Source: Wigglesworthia glossinidia
GTDB taxonomy: Bacteria > Pseudomonadota > Gammaproteobacteria > Enterobacterales > Enterobacteriaceae
NCBI GenBank assembly: GCA_030827005.1
Contig: JAVBJL010000009.1
Span: 103,084 to 167,083 of the forward strand
Direction of reading: 5' to 3'
Length of the DNA: 64,000 bases
The position numbers were made by a program, and so were the translations under genes. Every line of letters begins with the position of its first letter. Position 1 is the first letter of the stretch. The notes below the pieces were generated by a model that was not told where the DNA came from, searched no databases, and worked only from the letters and a program-made list of their open reading frames with translations. This document shows positions 31,300-42,360 of this stretch, piece after piece.

Positions 31300-31622
31300 A
31301 TGATATATAAAAAAAAAGTCTTACAAAGATTATTTTACAAGATACATTAAATTATTCAAAATTATCAATACTCATAATATTGTTAATAGTTATTACGTCT
31401 ATTTTAATAATCTACGTTAAATATCAAACTCGCTATTCTATTTATGAACGCGAACGTATTTTATTTGAAAAAGATGTATTAGAAAATGAATGGAGTCATT
31501 TAATATTAGAGCAATATACATTAAGTAATAATCGTCGAATTGAATTGTTTGCCCTAAAAACTTTAAATATGCATCATATAAATTTATTAGAAGAAAATAT
31601 CATAATTCATCATATGAAATAA
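31300..31622 (+). CDS. ftsL: cell division protein FtsL, frame interrupted at an A9 tract
   Basis: Bitopic divisome protein forming FtsQLB. The ORF track shows only 80 residues from a TTG (31380) that starts inside the membrane helix and has no Shine-Dalgarno site. An ATG at 31300, 4 bases after the rsmH stop as in enteric clusters, opens another frame: M-I-Y-K-K-K, then stops. If the A9 run (31309-31317) is read as A10, the two frames join into a 107-residue protein: cytoplasmic KSLTKIILQDTLNYSK, a full TM (LSILIILLIVITSILIIYV), and a coiled coil ERERILFEKDVLENEWSHLILEQ, matching E. coli FtsL (121) throughout. Either RNA polymerase slippage restores the frame or the base count is wrong. An unmended frame would leave only the short product. 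Confidence 0.8.
31309..31317 (+). repeat. A9 tract, likely slippage site in ftsL
   Basis: Nine A bases between codons for MIY and the conserved FtsL frame. One additional A in the mRNA, or one missing in the assembly, fuses the upstream ATG with the downstream frame. Confidence 0.75.
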
Positions 31623-31650
31623 CTTTTAAAAATACTGTTTATTATAATAT

Positions 31651-33342
31651 ATGAAAATTCGTTTAATCAAATGGCGTTTTTTAATTTTATTAAGCCTTGT
31701 TTTAATTTCTTTATTTATCTTAATTATACGAATTACTTATTTGCAAATTATTAATCCAAATGATTTAATTCGAGAAAGTAACATGAGATCTCTACGCATA
31801 GAATCTATACCCGTTTCCAGAGGTATGATTTTAGATAGGAATAAACGTCCGCTTGCAGTAAGCGTGCCAGTACATGCTATCTGGGTGGATCCTAAAGAAT
31901 TAAATGATCATGGAGGAATAATTAAAAATATATATTGGGAAGCTTTATCGGACACATTATCTATTTCCTTTGATCAACTATTTCAACGTGTTAATAATAA
32001 TCCAAATAGTCGTTTTGTATATTTAGCACGTCAAGTAAATTCCGAAATTGGAGAATATATCAAGCAATTAAATTTGCCCGGAATACATTTAAAAAAAGAA
32101 TCAAAAAGATACTATCCTATTGGACAAGCAGCAGCTCATATCATTGGTATAACGAATATTGATAGTCAAGGCATTGAAGGTCTTGAAAAAAGCTTTGATC
32201 CGTGGCTATCCGGTATGCCTGGAAAAAGAAAAATTAGAAAAGATAGATTTGGAAAAATTATTGAACATATTTTATTAAAAAAAATTCAGCAATCTAAAGA
32301 TTTAATATTAAGTATTGATGGAAATTTGCAAACTTTAGTATATAAAAAATTAAAACAATCAGTAGAACTAAATAAAGCAGAATCAGGAACTGCAATTTTA
32401 GTTAATGTAAATACCGGTGAAATATTAGCTATGACAAATATTCCATCATACAATCCTAATAATCTTGTTAAAACTAATAAAAGTATGATGCGTAATAGAG
32501 CAATTACAGACATCTTTGAACCAGGATCTATTGTTAAACCAATAGTAATTATTTCTGCTTTACAGCAAGGTATTATCAAAGAAAATAGTATCATTGATAC
32601 GCGACCTTATATTTTAAATGGATACCGAATCAAAGATGTAGTAGATTACGATTCTTTAACAGCAGAAGGAATTTTAAAAAAGTCTAGCAATGTTGGAGTA
32701 TCTAAAATTGCATTATCTATGCCGATAGAATCTCTTTTAGAGACATATCAATTATTTGGTTTAGATAGATCTACTAAATTAGGATTAATCGGAGAAAGTA
32801 ATGGATTTTTTCCAAAAAATAAAAAATGGAGTAATATTGAAAAAGCTACGTTTTCTTACGGATATGGTTTAATGGTTACTCCATTACAATTAGCTCAAGT
32901 ATATGCAACAATAGGAAGTATGGGTTTTATGTACCCATTGTCTATTATAAAAATGAATCAACCAATTATCGGCAAGCAAATATTTTCACCAATAATAATA
33001 CGAAAAGTAATCCGTATGATGGAAAGTGTTGCATTACCAGGAGGCAGCGGTGTTCAAGCAGCGGTAAACGGATACAGAGTGGCTGTAAAAACTGGTACTG
33101 CTAAAAAAGTTGGATCTGATGGAGTTTACATTAATAAATATATTGCATGTGCTGCGGGAATCGCTCCAGTAGAACATCCTAGATTTGCATTAGTTGTGGT
33201 AATTAATGATCCTAAAGGTGGAAAATATTACGGAGGATCTGTATCTGCACCTTTGTTTAGTGAAATTATGAATATTGTGCTACATCAAATGAATGTTCTT
33301 CCAGATAAGCTTCCAGAAAATACTTTAATAGTAAATAGTTAA
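31651..33342 (+). CDS. ftsI: septal peptidoglycan transpeptidase FtsI (PBP3)
   Basis: Cross-links septal murein. An N-terminal TM (FLILLSLVLISLFILIIRITYL) is followed by the class B dimerisation domain (SIPVSRGMILDRNKRPLAVS) and the transpeptidase domain: SxxK in EPGSIVKP, SxN in SSNVGVS and KTG in VKTGTAKKV. The 563 residues are 25 fewer than in E. coli, the loss lying mainly at both ends. It follows ftsL by 28 bases and is followed by murE, as in the classical cluster. Confidence 0.98.
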   Translation: MKIRLIKWRFLILLSLVLISLFILIIRITYLQIINPNDLIRESNMRSLRIESIPVSRGMILDRNKRPLAVSVPVHAIWVDPKELNDHGGIIKNIYWEALSDTLSISFDQLFQRVNNNPNSRFVYLARQVNSEIGEYIKQLNLPGIHLKKESKRYYPIGQAAAHIIGITNIDSQGIEGLEKSFDPWLSGMPGKRKIRKDRFGKIIEHILLKKIQQSKDLILSIDGNLQTLVYKKLKQSVELNKAESGTAILVNVNTGEILAMTNIPSYNPNNLVKTNKSMMRNRAITDIFEPGSIVKPIVIISALQQGIIKENSIIDTRPYILNGYRIKDVVDYDSLTAEGILKKSSNVGVSKIALSMPIESLLETYQLFGLDRSTKLGLIGESNGFFPKNKKWSNIEKATFSYGYGLMVTPLQLAQVYATIGSMGFMYPLSIIKMNQPIIGKQIFSPIIIRKVIRMMESVALPGGSGVQAAVNGYRVAVKTGTAKKVGSDGVYINKYIACAAGIAPVEHPRFALVVVINDPKGGKYYGGSVSAPLFSEIMNIVLHQMNVLPDKLPENTLIVNS

Positions 33343-33356
33343 TATGAGTTAAAAAA

Positions 33357-34853
33357 ATGATTAATTATATAAATTTAAAAAAACTAATCTCTCCTTGGAT
33401 TTCTTCAAATAAGATACCTAATATTAGATTAAATGATATGACATTGAATAGCAAAAAAGTACATAAAAATACTTTATTTGTTGCTGTGTCAGGCAAAAAG
33501 CAACACGGAAAAAATTTTATTTTTGAAGCAATTCAGAACGGTTCAAAAGCAGTGATTGTAGAAACAAATGATGTATTAAAACATGGAAAAATTATATATA
33601 TCGATTTAATTCCAATAATTTTTTTTTATCAATTAAGTCGTGATCTTTCCATGTTATCTGGAAAATTTTATTATCATCCATCTAGATTAATTAAATTGAT
33701 TGGTATTACAGGAACTAATGGAAAAACTACGGTATCGTATTTTATTGCGAAATTGTTAAATTTTTTAGGAAAAACTAGCGGTATCATAGGAACTTTAGGG
33801 TATGGTTGTTTAAATAATTTAAAAAAATCTGAAAACACTACGTGTTCTGCTATTAAATGTCAAAAAATTTTAAATTATTTTTTGAAAAAAAAAGTTCATA
33901 CTGTTTCTATGGAAGTGTCTTCACACGGATTATCTCAAAATAGAGTAGATAATTTATATTTTTCAATAGCTATTTTTACTAATATCACTCATGAACATTT
34001 AGATTATCATAAAAAAATGACTGATTATATAAATGTAAAATGGAAATTATTTTCTAGATTATTTGTATCAAAATACATTATCAATATTGACGATAATATT
34101 GGAAAATATTGGGCACAAAAATTACCTAAATCCATTGTGGTTTCAACGAAAAAAAATATTTCTAAAAAATTTAAAAATCTCAAAATATACACAAAAAAAA
34201 TTTTGTTTCATAATAATGGAGTTAAAATTTTAATTGCATCCAGTTGGGGATCTGGAATAGTGAATATAAAAATTTTCGGAGAATTTAATATTAATAATTT
34301 ATTAATATCTGTTGCTGCACTATTAATTCTCGGTCATTCTTTCGTATCTATTTTAAATTATATCGAAAAAATTAATATGCCAAATGGGCGTATGGAAATA
34401 TTTTATCTTAAAAAAGTACCTAAAATAATTATTGATTATGCACATACTCCAGATGCTTTAAAACAATTACTTATAACCGTTATTTTGCATTTTAAACAAA
34501 ATATTTATGTTGTATTTGGATGTGGAGGAAATCGAGATCATAAAAAACGTGCAATGATGGGTCAAATATGCGAAAAATATGCTAAAAATATTATTATTAC
34601 GAATGATAATCCTCGATATGAAGATGAAGAAAAAATATTTCTTGATATTAAAAGTGGAATAAAAAATTTAAATAATGTCAAGTGTATCCCTTCTAGGGAA
34701 AATGCTATTTATTATGCTGTTAACAATTGTAATAAATCAGATATTATCGTTATTTTAGGAAAAGGTCATGAAGAATACCAACAAGTTAATTCTAAAAAAT
34801 ATTTTTATTCAGATAAAATTGTCGTAAATAATATATTAAAAAAAATTAAATGA
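33357..34853 (+). CDS. murE: UDP-MurNAc-tripeptide synthetase (meso-DAP adding)
   Basis: Adds meso-diaminopimelate to UDP-MurNAc-L-Ala-D-Glu. The 498 residues carry the P-loop GITGTNGKTT, MEVSSHGLSQNRV, THEHLDYH and the DAP-specific motif DNPR (TNDNPRYEDE), so the murein is of the DAP type. The carbamylated Lys lies in YINVKWKLF. The gene overlaps murF by 4 bases (ATGA), giving translational coupling. The host cannot supply DAP, so the symbiont must make it elsewhere in the genome. Confidence 0.97.
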   Translation: MINYINLKKLISPWISSNKIPNIRLNDMTLNSKKVHKNTLFVAVSGKKQHGKNFIFEAIQNGSKAVIVETNDVLKHGKIIYIDLIPIIFFYQLSRDLSMLSGKFYYHPSRLIKLIGITGTNGKTTVSYFIAKLLNFLGKTSGIIGTLGYGCLNNLKKSENTTCSAIKCQKILNYFLKKKVHTVSMEVSSHGLSQNRVDNLYFSIAIFTNITHEHLDYHKKMTDYINVKWKLFSRLFVSKYIINIDDNIGKYWAQKLPKSIVVSTKKNISKKFKNLKIYTKKILFHNNGVKILIASSWGSGIVNIKIFGEFNINNLLISVAALLILGHSFVSILNYIEKINMPNGRMEIFYLKKVPKIIIDYAHTPDALKQLLITVILHFKQNIYVVFGCGGNRDHKKRAMMGQICEKYAKNIIITNDNPRYEDEEKIFLDIKSGIKNLNNVKCIPSRENAIYYAVNNCNKSDIIVILGKGHEEYQQVNSKKYFYSDKIVVNNILKKIK

Positions 34854-36235
34854 TTCCTATTTATTTAAAACAAGTAGCGTTTATCCTAAATGCTTTATAT
34901 AAAGGAAATAATTGCAAAATTGATACAATATCTTTTGATTCTCGTAAAATTAAGAAAAATCATAAATCACTATTTGTAGTAATTCGAGGAAAAAAATTTA
35001 ATGGAGAAGAATTTGTATACGAAGCAATCCAGAATGGAGCAATAGCTATTTTAAATACTAGATTATTACCAATTGATATACCTCAAATTATTGTAGATAA
35101 TGTTATTAATTCTTTAAAAAAAATTGCAATATGGTTACGTAATAATATTAACGTTAAAATTATTGCGATCACTGGATCTTGCGGAAAAACTTCAGTCAAG
35201 GAAATGGTATTTAATATTTTAAAAATACATGGAAAAACACTTGCGACAAAAAAAAATTTCAATAATAATTTAGGAGTTTTAATAACATTATTAGCGATAA
35301 AACAACATCATAAATTTGCTGTAATAGAAATTGGAGGAAGTCAATTTAATGAAATTAAATTATCTTCGCGTTTAATACGTCCAGATATAGTATTAATTAA
35401 TAATATTACAGAATCACATTTATCAGGATTTAAATCCCTATATGGCGTCTCCGTAGCAAAAGGAGAAATTTTTTCTGGAATGTTAAAAAATAGTATAGTA
35501 GTTTTAAATTCTGATAGTCATAACTGGTTATTATGGAAAAACAAAATACAGCAGCAATTAGTTATATGGTTTGGACTACGATATTCTCAAAAAAATTTTT
35601 TTCATTTGATCTCTATTATTCAAAAAAACTTAATAACAAAAATAAAATTAAAAACCCCATCTGGAATATTAAATATTACTTTAAATATGTTAGGTCATCA
35701 TAATGTTTCTAACGCTATAGCGGCAAGTATAATATCCTACTTAATAGGAGTAAACTTAATCAATATAGAACTTGGATTAAAGAGTTATTTTGCATTACCA
35801 GGGAGATTGTTTCCAATTTTTTTAAGTAAAAATTGTATACTACTAGATGATAGTTATAATGCTAACATGGGATCGATGATGGCATCCATATCAGTATTAC
35901 AAAAAATGCCCGGATATCGACTGATAGTTATTGGAGATATGTTGGATCTCGGTTTAAAAAGTGAAATTTTTTTACATAAAAAACTTGGAATTATTTTATC
36001 AGATACCAATATTCATAAAGTTTTTAGTATTGGTTGCATCAGTCAATTTACAAGCGATATGAGCAAAAAAGGTCATCATTATTTTAATACCGAGATGCTT
36101 GTAACGCATATAATACAGGTTCTTACTCAATATCCAGTTACTACTATATTAGTAAAAGGATCACATGACACAAAAATGTATAAAGTAGTAGAAATGTTAA
36201 AAGGAAATTTTAAGTATGCTAATATTTTTATTTAA
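34850..36235 (+). CDS. murF: UDP-MurNAc-tripeptide--D-Ala-D-Ala ligase
   Basis: Adds the D-Ala-D-Ala dipeptide made by DdlA to give the pentapeptide precursor. The P-loop is [11 protein letters not shown], followed by [12 protein letters not shown], the Mur ligase motif ITESHLSGF and [11 protein letters not shown] in the C-terminal domain. The 461 residues are close to E. coli (452). It overlaps murE by 4 and mraY by 20 bases. Confidence 0.97.
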   Translation: MIPIYLKQVAFILNALYKGNNCKIDTISFDSRKIKKNHKSLFVVIRGKKFNGEEFVYEAIQNGAIAILNTRLLPIDIPQIIVDNVINSLKKIAIWLRNNINVKIIAITGSCGKTSVKEMVFNILKIHGKTLATKKNFNNNLGVLITLLAIKQHHKFAVIEIGGSQFNEIKLSSRLIRPDIVLINNITESHLSGFKSLYGVSVAKGEIFSGMLKNSIVVLNSDSHNWLLWKNKIQQQLVIWFGLRYSQKNFFHLISIIQKNLITKIKLKTPSGILNITLNMLGHHNVSNAIAASIISYLIGVNLINIELGLKSYFALPGRLFPIFLSKNCILLDDSYNANMGSMMASISVLQKMPGYRLIVIGDMLDLGLKSEIFLHKKLGIILSDTNIHKVFSIGCISQFTSDMSKKGHHYFNTEMLVTHIIQVLTQYPVTTILVKGSHDTKMYKVVEMLKGNFKYANIFI

Positions 36236-37298
36236 TAAATTAATGCATATTTATTCTGGTTTCAATGTTTTTTCATATCTAACTGTACGTGCAATTGCCA
36301 GTTTAATTACGGCCTTTTTTTTATCTTTATGGATCGGACCGCATATTATTTCATTTTTAAAAAATATTCAAATAAATCAAATTATCCGTTTGGATGGACC
36401 CAAGTCTCATCTAAATAAGCATGGCACTCCAACGATGGGAGGAATAATGATATTAATTTCAATTATAATTTCTACACTATTTTGGTGTCATTTATTGAAT
36501 CCATATGTTTGGTGTGTTTTATATATTTTAATTGGATATGGAATAATCGGTTTTTATGACGATTATATGAAAATTATTAAAAATAGTTCTCAAGGTTTAC
36601 AAGCAAAATGGAAATATTTTTGGCAATCTATTATAGCATTAACTATTTCTTGTATAATATTTATAAAGTATAATAACTCTAATGCTACACAATTAGTTAT
36701 ACCTTTTGTTAAAGAATTTATGCCTCGATTAGGACTATGGTACATTATCATTACTTATTTAGTAATTGTTGGTACCAGTAATGCAGTCAATTTAACGGAT
36801 GGTTTAGATGGTTTAGCTATTATGCCTATAGTTTTTATAGCCTCAGGTTTTGCAATCATATCGTGGATTACTGGGAATGTAAATTTTGCTTGTTATTTAA
36901 ATTTACCTTATATTAGTTTTTCAGGAGAATTGGTAATAATATGCGCTGCTATTGTTGGTTCAGGATTAGGTTTTTTATGGTTTAATTCTTATCCAGCGCA
37001 AATTTTTATGGGAGATGTAGGATCTTTATCTCTAGGAGGCTCATTAGGGATAATTTCCGTTTTAGTAAGACAAGAAATATTACTTTTTATTATGGGAGGA
37101 ATATTTGTATTAGAAACGATATCTGTTATTTTACAAGTTATTTCTTTTAAACTAAGTGGAAAGAGAATTTTTCGTATGGCACCAATGCATCATCACTATG
37201 AATTAAAAGGATACTCAGAACCTAAAGTAATAGTACGATTTTGGATTATTTCTTTTATTTTAGTTTTAATAGGTATTGCAACATTAAAAGTGAGATAA
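36216..37298 (+). CDS. mraY: phospho-MurNAc-pentapeptide transferase
   Basis: Integral membrane enzyme that makes lipid I from UDP-MurNAc-pentapeptide and undecaprenyl phosphate. The 360 residues equal E. coli in length, with about ten TM helices. Catalytic motifs are GFYDDYMKI (the DD pair), [10 protein letters not shown] and [11 protein letters not shown]; the cytoplasmic [19 protein letters not shown] stretch is intact. The ATG at 36216 lies within the murF end and matches the E. coli N-terminus (ML..., [11 protein letters not shown]). Confidence 0.98.
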   Translation: MLIFLFNKLMHIYSGFNVFSYLTVRAIASLITAFFLSLWIGPHIISFLKNIQINQIIRLDGPKSHLNKHGTPTMGGIMILISIIISTLFWCHLLNPYVWCVLYILIGYGIIGFYDDYMKIIKNSSQGLQAKWKYFWQSIIALTISCIIFIKYNNSNATQLVIPFVKEFMPRLGLWYIIITYLVIVGTSNAVNLTDGLDGLAIMPIVFIASGFAIISWITGNVNFACYLNLPYISFSGELVIICAAIVGSGLGFLWFNSYPAQIFMGDVGSLSLGGSLGIISVLVRQEILLFIMGGIFVLETISVILQVISFKLSGKRIFRMAPMHHHYELKGYSEPKVIVRFWIISFILVLIGIATLKVR

Positions 37299-37305
37299 AA
37301 TATAA

Positions 37306-38628
37306 ATGAAATCTTATGCAGGAAAAAAAATTATAATTATTGGATTAGGAAAAACAGGATTATCTTGTATAAATTTTTTTTATCGCCGTGGAATCAAACC
37401 ATGGCTAATGGACGAAAATAATACACCAAAATTTTTAAAACAAATTCCATCAGATTTACCATGTCATTTAGGAAGTTTAAATACAAAATGGATATTGCAA
37501 TCCACTTTAATTGTTATTAGCCCAGGAATTCCATTATCACACCCATCATTAATAGCAGCAAAACAAGCAAAAATCGAAATTGTTGGAGATATAGAATTAT
37601 TTGCCAGAGAAGCATTAAAACCAATTATAGCTATTACAGGATCTAATGGAAAAAGCACAGTAACGGCTATGCTAGGAAAAATAGCTTATTATTCAGGAAT
37701 TGAAATAGGTATAGGAGGTAATTTAGGCACGCCAGCATTAAATTTATTAAATAAAAAAAATTGTCAATTATATATTATCGAAGTTTCTAGTTTTCAATTA
37801 GAAAGTACGTATAAACTCAATACTATTGTTTCATCGATACTAAACATCACTCATGATCATATGGACCGTTATCCTTTAGGAATTAATCAATATCGTGCAT
37901 ATAAATTAAAAATTTATAATTATGCTAAAGTTAGTTTAATAAATTTAGATGATCCATTAACATGGCCAATTAAAAATAATATTAATAAAATATATATGGG
38001 ATTTTCAAAAAATTTAGGAGAATATCAAATTAAAAAAACAAAAAAAGGCATATGGTTAGTGGCACATAACAAGTTTATAATGAAGTGCTCATGCATGAAA
38101 ATTCAAGGATATCATAATTATCTTAATGCGTTATCGGCATTAGCGATTGCAGATATTGTACATTTTCCTCGCGACGCTATCGTTAAAGCTTTAAGTAACT
38201 TTTCTGGATTATCACATAGATTTCAATTAATTTTGAAAAAAAATAACGTTTCTTGGATTAATGATTCTAAATCTACAAATATAGAGAGTACTAAAACTGC
38301 TTTAATGTCAACTTATACCAAAGGTATGATCCATTTGTTGTTAGGTGGAGATAGTAAAAAATCAGCAAATTTATCAGTATTATCAAATATTTTAAAAAAA
38401 AAGAAGGTTCAATTATATTGTTTTGGTAAAGACGCCAATTTACTATCTAAAATTCATAATCATGCAGAAATTAGTTGTACTTTAAAACAATCAATAATTA
38501 AGATTAAAAAAAATTTAAAACCTGGAGATGTAGTATTACTATCACCTGCCTGCTCTAGCTTAGATCAATTTAAAAATTTTAGAGATAGAGGAAATCAGTT
38601 CACACAGCTTGCAAAACAATTTGGATAA
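37306..38628 (+). CDS. murD: UDP-MurNAc-L-alanine--D-glutamate ligase
   Basis: Adds D-glutamate to UDP-MurNAc-L-Ala. The 440 residues show an N-terminal Rossmann-like domain ([15 protein letters not shown]), the P-loop [34 protein letters not shown] with the carbamylated-Lys region after it, and the C-terminal [19 protein letters not shown]. No key residue is missing. It starts 7 bases after mraY, and its end overlaps the longest reading of ftsW. Confidence 0.97.
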   Translation: MKSYAGKKIIIIGLGKTGLSCINFFYRRGIKPWLMDENNTPKFLKQIPSDLPCHLGSLNTKWILQSTLIVISPGIPLSHPSLIAAKQAKIEIVGDIELFAREALKPIIAITGSNGKSTVTAMLGKIAYYSGIEIGIGGNLGTPALNLLNKKNCQLYIIEVSSFQLESTYKLNTIVSSILNITHDHMDRYPLGINQYRAYKLKIYNYAKVSLINLDDPLTWPIKNNINKIYMGFSKNLGEYQIKKTKKGIWLVAHNKFIMKCSCMKIQGYHNYLNALSALAIADIVHFPRDAIVKALSNFSGLSHRFQLILKKNNVSWINDSKSTNIESTKTALMSTYTKGMIHLLLGGDSKKSANLSVLSNILKKKKVQLYCFGKDANLLSKIHNHAEISCTLKQSIIKIKKNLKPGDVVLLSPACSSLDQFKNFRDRGNQFTQLAKQFG

Positions 38629-38644
38629 ATTAAAATACATATAC

Positions 38645-39796
38645 ATGATATACAATAATCAAACAAGTAAAGATAAAATAATATCATTTTATGATAAAAA
38701 ACTATTATTTGTAATTGTAGGATTAAGTATTACCGGTTTTATTATGGTAGCATCGGCATCCATATCTTTTGGGATTAGATTGTATAATGATCCATTTTAT
38801 TTCACAAAACGTAATTTTTTATATTTCTTTATATCTTTTTATGCATTTTTTCAGGTACTAAAATACCCAACAATTTTTTGGGAAAATTATAGTAAAATAG
38901 GGTTATTAAGTACTCTCTTTTTATTATGCACTATGTTTTTATATGGAGATAACATCAATGGAGCAATAAGATGGATATCTATTGGATCATTACATTTTCA
39001 ACCTTCGGAGTGGTCTAAATTAGTATTATTTTTTTATATTTCACATTATATATCAAGAAAACATAATGAATTGAAAAATACGTTTTGGGGTTTTTGCAAA
39101 CCAATCATAATTACTTTAATATTTATAATATTACTACTTATACAACCTGATCTTGGAAATGCACTAATTTTATTTTTTACCACTTTAATTTTGTTATTTT
39201 TAGTTGGAATTAAATTATGGCAATTTTTTTCTATATTTTTATTTGGATTATTAACAATTATAATACTAATTATTTATAAGCCATACAGGATACGTAGAAT
39301 ATTAGCTTTTTGGAATCCATGGAATGATCCATTTGATAGTGGATATCAAATTACTCAATCGTTAATGGCATTTGGAAGAGGGAAAATCTTTGGAACTGGA
39401 TTGGGTAATTCCATACAAAAACTAGAATATTTACCAGAAGCACATACGGATTTTATTTTTTCGGTTTTAGGAGAAGAACTGGGATACTTGGGATCTATAC
39501 TAATACTATTCATGATATTTTTTATGTCTATACGTATATTATATATAGGAAAAAGATCTTTAACAAATAAAAATCAAACTTCTGGATATTTTTCTTATGC
39601 AATAGGAACTTGGTTAAGTTTACAAGCAATTATGAATATTGGGGGCGTCGTAGGTATTTTACCAGTGAAAGGGTTAACGTTACCTCTTATTAGTTATGGA
39701 GGATCTAGTTTGATTACTGTTTTATTATCATTAGCTTTTGTATTAAGATTAGATTTTGAATTACGTTTAAAAAAATATCAAGCCTTTATACTATGA
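38645..39796 (+). CDS. ftsW: septal peptidoglycan polymerase FtsW
   Basis: SEDS glycosyltransferase pairing with FtsI in the divisome. About ten TM helices; diagnostic stretches are VASASISFGIRLYNDPFYFTKRN, GAIRWISIGSLHFQPSEWSKL, QPDLGNALILFFTT, GLGNSIQKLEYLPEAHTDFIF and KGLTLPLISYGGSS. The ORF track begins at a TTG (38609) inside murD; I prefer the in-frame ATG at 38645, 16 bases after murD, because it aligns with the conserved region, but neither start has a clear Shine-Dalgarno site. It overlaps murG by 4 bases. Confidence 0.96.
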   Translation: MIYNNQTSKDKIISFYDKKLLFVIVGLSITGFIMVASASISFGIRLYNDPFYFTKRNFLYFFISFYAFFQVLKYPTIFWENYSKIGLLSTLFLLCTMFLYGDNINGAIRWISIGSLHFQPSEWSKLVLFFYISHYISRKHNELKNTFWGFCKPIIITLIFIILLLIQPDLGNALILFFTTLILLFLVGIKLWQFFSIFLFGLLTIIILIIYKPYRIRRILAFWNPWNDPFDSGYQITQSLMAFGRGKIFGTGLGNSIQKLEYLPEAHTDFIFSVLGEELGYLGSILILFMIFFMSIRILYIGKRSLTNKNQTSGYFSYAIGTWLSLQAIMNIGGVVGILPVKGLTLPLISYGGSSLITVLLSLAFVLRLDFELRLKKYQAFIL

Positions 39797-40875
39797 AAAA
39801 CAAAAAAAAAATACATATTTTAATTTCAGGAGGGGGTAGCGGAGGACATGTATTTGTTGGGTTATCAGTTGCTAAATATCTAATCAATACTGGATGTAGT
39901 GTAACATGGATAGGAGCTAAAAAAAAAATAGAATCTCGACTAATACCTAAAAATAAAATTCCAATTACATATTTTTATGTAAGCGGATTTTGCGGAAAAA
40001 ACATTTTTTTAAAATTTGTTAGTATCATAAAAATGATATATGCTTCGTTCAAAGCTAAAACATTCATAAAAAAAATACAACCAGATATTGTTTTTTCTAC
40101 TGGAGGATATGCATCTTTACCGGGATCTATAGCCTCATGGATGCTAAGTATTCCATTAGTTATACACGAACAAAATAGAGTTCCTGGACTAGCAAATTTT
40201 TTGATATTTAAATTATCTAATTGTAAAATTTTACAAGCATTTCCTAATACTTTTCCACACTCTAAAGTAGTAGGAAACCCTATTAGAGACGATATTTTAC
40301 ATATAAATACTCCTGAAATAAGATTTCAAAAACGCTCTGGACCTTTACGTTTACTGATACTTGGTGGAAGTCAAGGTGCATCGATATTAAATGACATGAT
40401 TCCATCAATCTTAAAAAGATTGCCTAATAAATTCCATGTTATACATCAATCAGGATCTTATGAACATATAAAAGTAAAAAATAAATATAAACAATTATCA
40501 TCTAATATAAAATATAAAGTGGCTATGTTTATAAAAAATATTTATAAAGCTTACAATTGGGCAGATTTAGTAATCTGTCGATCAGGTGCTTTGACAGTTA
40601 GTGAAATCGCTTATATCGGATTAGCTGCTTTATTTATTCCGTATCCTCATAAAGATAACCAACAATACTGGAACGCTAAAATATTAGAATCAGTAGGTGC
40701 AGCTAAAATTATTTTACAAAATCAATCTACAAAAAAAAATATTTTAAAAATATTAAACAGTTGGAATCGAGAAAAATCTCTTATAATGTCTAAAAAGTCA
40801 AAAAATTTAAAAATAAAAAACGCGACAAAAAAAATCGTATATGAAATCTATCAATTGTTAAATATTGCACAATGA
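39793..40875 (+). CDS. murG: UDP-GlcNAc transferase to lipid I
   Basis: Adds GlcNAc to lipid I, giving lipid II at the inner membrane face. The 360 residues hold the N-terminal glycine loop SGGGSGGHVFVGLSVA, the membrane-associated GFCGKN stretch, VFSTGGYASLPGS, HEQNRVPGLAN, and the C-terminal UDP-GlcNAc site (LGGSQGA, CRSGALTVSEIA, PYPHKDNQQYWNA). An A10 tract sits at codons 3-7 (39802-39811). Start ATG overlaps the ftsW stop. Confidence 0.97.
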   Translation: MKNKKKIHILISGGGSGGHVFVGLSVAKYLINTGCSVTWIGAKKKIESRLIPKNKIPITYFYVSGFCGKNIFLKFVSIIKMIYASFKAKTFIKKIQPDIVFSTGGYASLPGSIASWMLSIPLVIHEQNRVPGLANFLIFKLSNCKILQAFPNTFPHSKVVGNPIRDDILHINTPEIRFQKRSGPLRLLILGGSQGASILNDMIPSILKRLPNKFHVIHQSGSYEHIKVKNKYKQLSSNIKYKVAMFIKNIYKAYNWADLVICRSGALTVSEIAYIGLAALFIPYPHKDNQQYWNAKILESVGAAKIILQNQSTKKNILKILNSWNREKSLIMSKKSKNLKIKNATKKIVYEIYQLLNIAQ

Positions 40876-40889
40876 CGAAATAATTTTAT

Positions 40890-42326
40890 ATGAATAAGAA
40901 GGATTTACTTTTTTCAAATATCTTAAAATCCGATAGAATTCATTTCATTGGAATCGGAGGAGTTGGGATGGGTTCTCTTGCAGAGATAATGATAAATTTA
41001 GGATATAACATTAGCGGATCAGATATAATTGAAAATTCAATGATTATTCGTCTTAAAAATCTAGGTATAAAAATTTTTAATAAACATTCTTACCAAAATA
41101 TTTTTTCTTCTAAATTAATTGTAGTTTCCAGTGCTATATCGAAAACCAACGAAGAAATTTTAACTGCTAAAAAATATAATATTCCAGTTATCAAAAGGGC
41201 AGAAATGTTATCTAGATTGATGAAATATAAATATAAAATTATCGTATCTGGAACACATGGAAAAACAACGACTACTGCAATGATTTATAGTATTTTTAAA
41301 TCGGCACATTTACATCCAACTTATATAAATGGCGGGCAATTAATAAGGGAAGATACTTATAGTTATTTAGATAATGGCCGTTATTGGATCGCTGAAGCAG
41401 ACGAAAGTGATGCGTCTTTTTTATATTTTAAACCAACTGTTGCAATAGTTACTAGTATAGACGAAGAACATTTAAATTTTTACCAAGGAAAATTTAATAA
41501 TTTAAAATTAGCTTTTATTAAATTTTTAAATAATGTATCTTACGACGGATATGTTGTATTATGCATTGACGATACTGCTATTCAAGAGATTTTACCTAAA
41601 ATCAATCGAAAAGTTATTACTTATGGTTTTAATAAAAATTCTGATTTATATATAACAAATTATTTTCATAAACGTTTCTTGTTCACTTTCGAGGTTTATA
41701 TTAAAAAAATTAAACAATATATCTCTATAAATCTTAAAACTCCTGGAAATTTTAATATTCTCAATGCCACAGCGGCTATTGCCGTTGCATTGGAAGAAGG
41801 CATTAATCATGATATAATTTTAAATTCTATTTTAAAATTTCCAGGAGTATATAGAAGATTTAATTATAAAAATAACTATGATTTAAAATTAATTAATAAA
41901 AAATTAGGAAAAATTACATTAATCGATGATTATGGTCATCATCCTACTGAAATACAATTAACTATTCAAATTATTAGAGATTTATGGTGTAATAGAAGAT
42001 TGATAATGGTATTTCAGCCACACAGATATACTCGCATGCAATCTTTATATGAAGATTTTATAAAAACTTTATCTCAAGTAGATATCTTATTGATATTAGA
42101 AGTATATCCTGCCGGAGAAAAATCTATCTCTGAAATAAATAGCAAAAAATTTTGCAAAGATATTAAAAATATAAAAAAAATAAGAGCTATATTTGTTTTA
42201 AATAAATTTATTTTATATAAAGAATTAGATTCATTACTTGTAGATAATGATATCCTTTTGTTGCAAGGAGCAGGGGATATTGAATTAATTTTTAAACAAC
42301 TCATGGGTCGTATGCGTCTAAATTAA
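40890..42326 (+). CDS. murC: UDP-MurNAc--L-alanine ligase
   Basis: First amino-acid addition to UDP-MurNAc. The 478 residues (E. coli 491) carry HFIGIGGVGMGSLAE, GSD, the P-loop VSGTHGKTTTTAMI, EADESDASF, SIDEEHLNFY and the C-terminal DDYGHHPTEI with FQPHRYTR. A short Asn/Lys insertion around KNNYDLKLINKK lies before DDYGHHP. In most gammaproteobacteria ddlB would follow; here ftsQ follows after 34 bases. Confidence 0.97.
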   Translation: MNKKDLLFSNILKSDRIHFIGIGGVGMGSLAEIMINLGYNISGSDIIENSMIIRLKNLGIKIFNKHSYQNIFSSKLIVVSSAISKTNEEILTAKKYNIPVIKRAEMLSRLMKYKYKIIVSGTHGKTTTTAMIYSIFKSAHLHPTYINGGQLIREDTYSYLDNGRYWIAEADESDASFLYFKPTVAIVTSIDEEHLNFYQGKFNNLKLAFIKFLNNVSYDGYVVLCIDDTAIQEILPKINRKVITYGFNKNSDLYITNYFHKRFLFTFEVYIKKIKQYISINLKTPGNFNILNATAAIAVALEEGINHDIILNSILKFPGVYRRFNYKNNYDLKLINKKLGKITLIDDYGHHPTEIQLTIQIIRDLWCNRRLIMVFQPHRYTRMQSLYEDFIKTLSQVDILLILEVYPAGEKSISEINSKKFCKDIKNIKKIRAIFVLNKFILYKELDSLLVDNDILLLQGAGDIELIFKQLMGRMRLN

Positions 42327-42360
42327 ATAAAACAAGAAACTTATAATTACCAAGATTTTA

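Noticed and set aside
31380-31622. ftsL as the 80-residue TTG-started ORF in the track
   Set aside because: The start falls within the membrane helix, lacks a ribosome-binding site, and the conserved upstream residues continue to the A9 tract.
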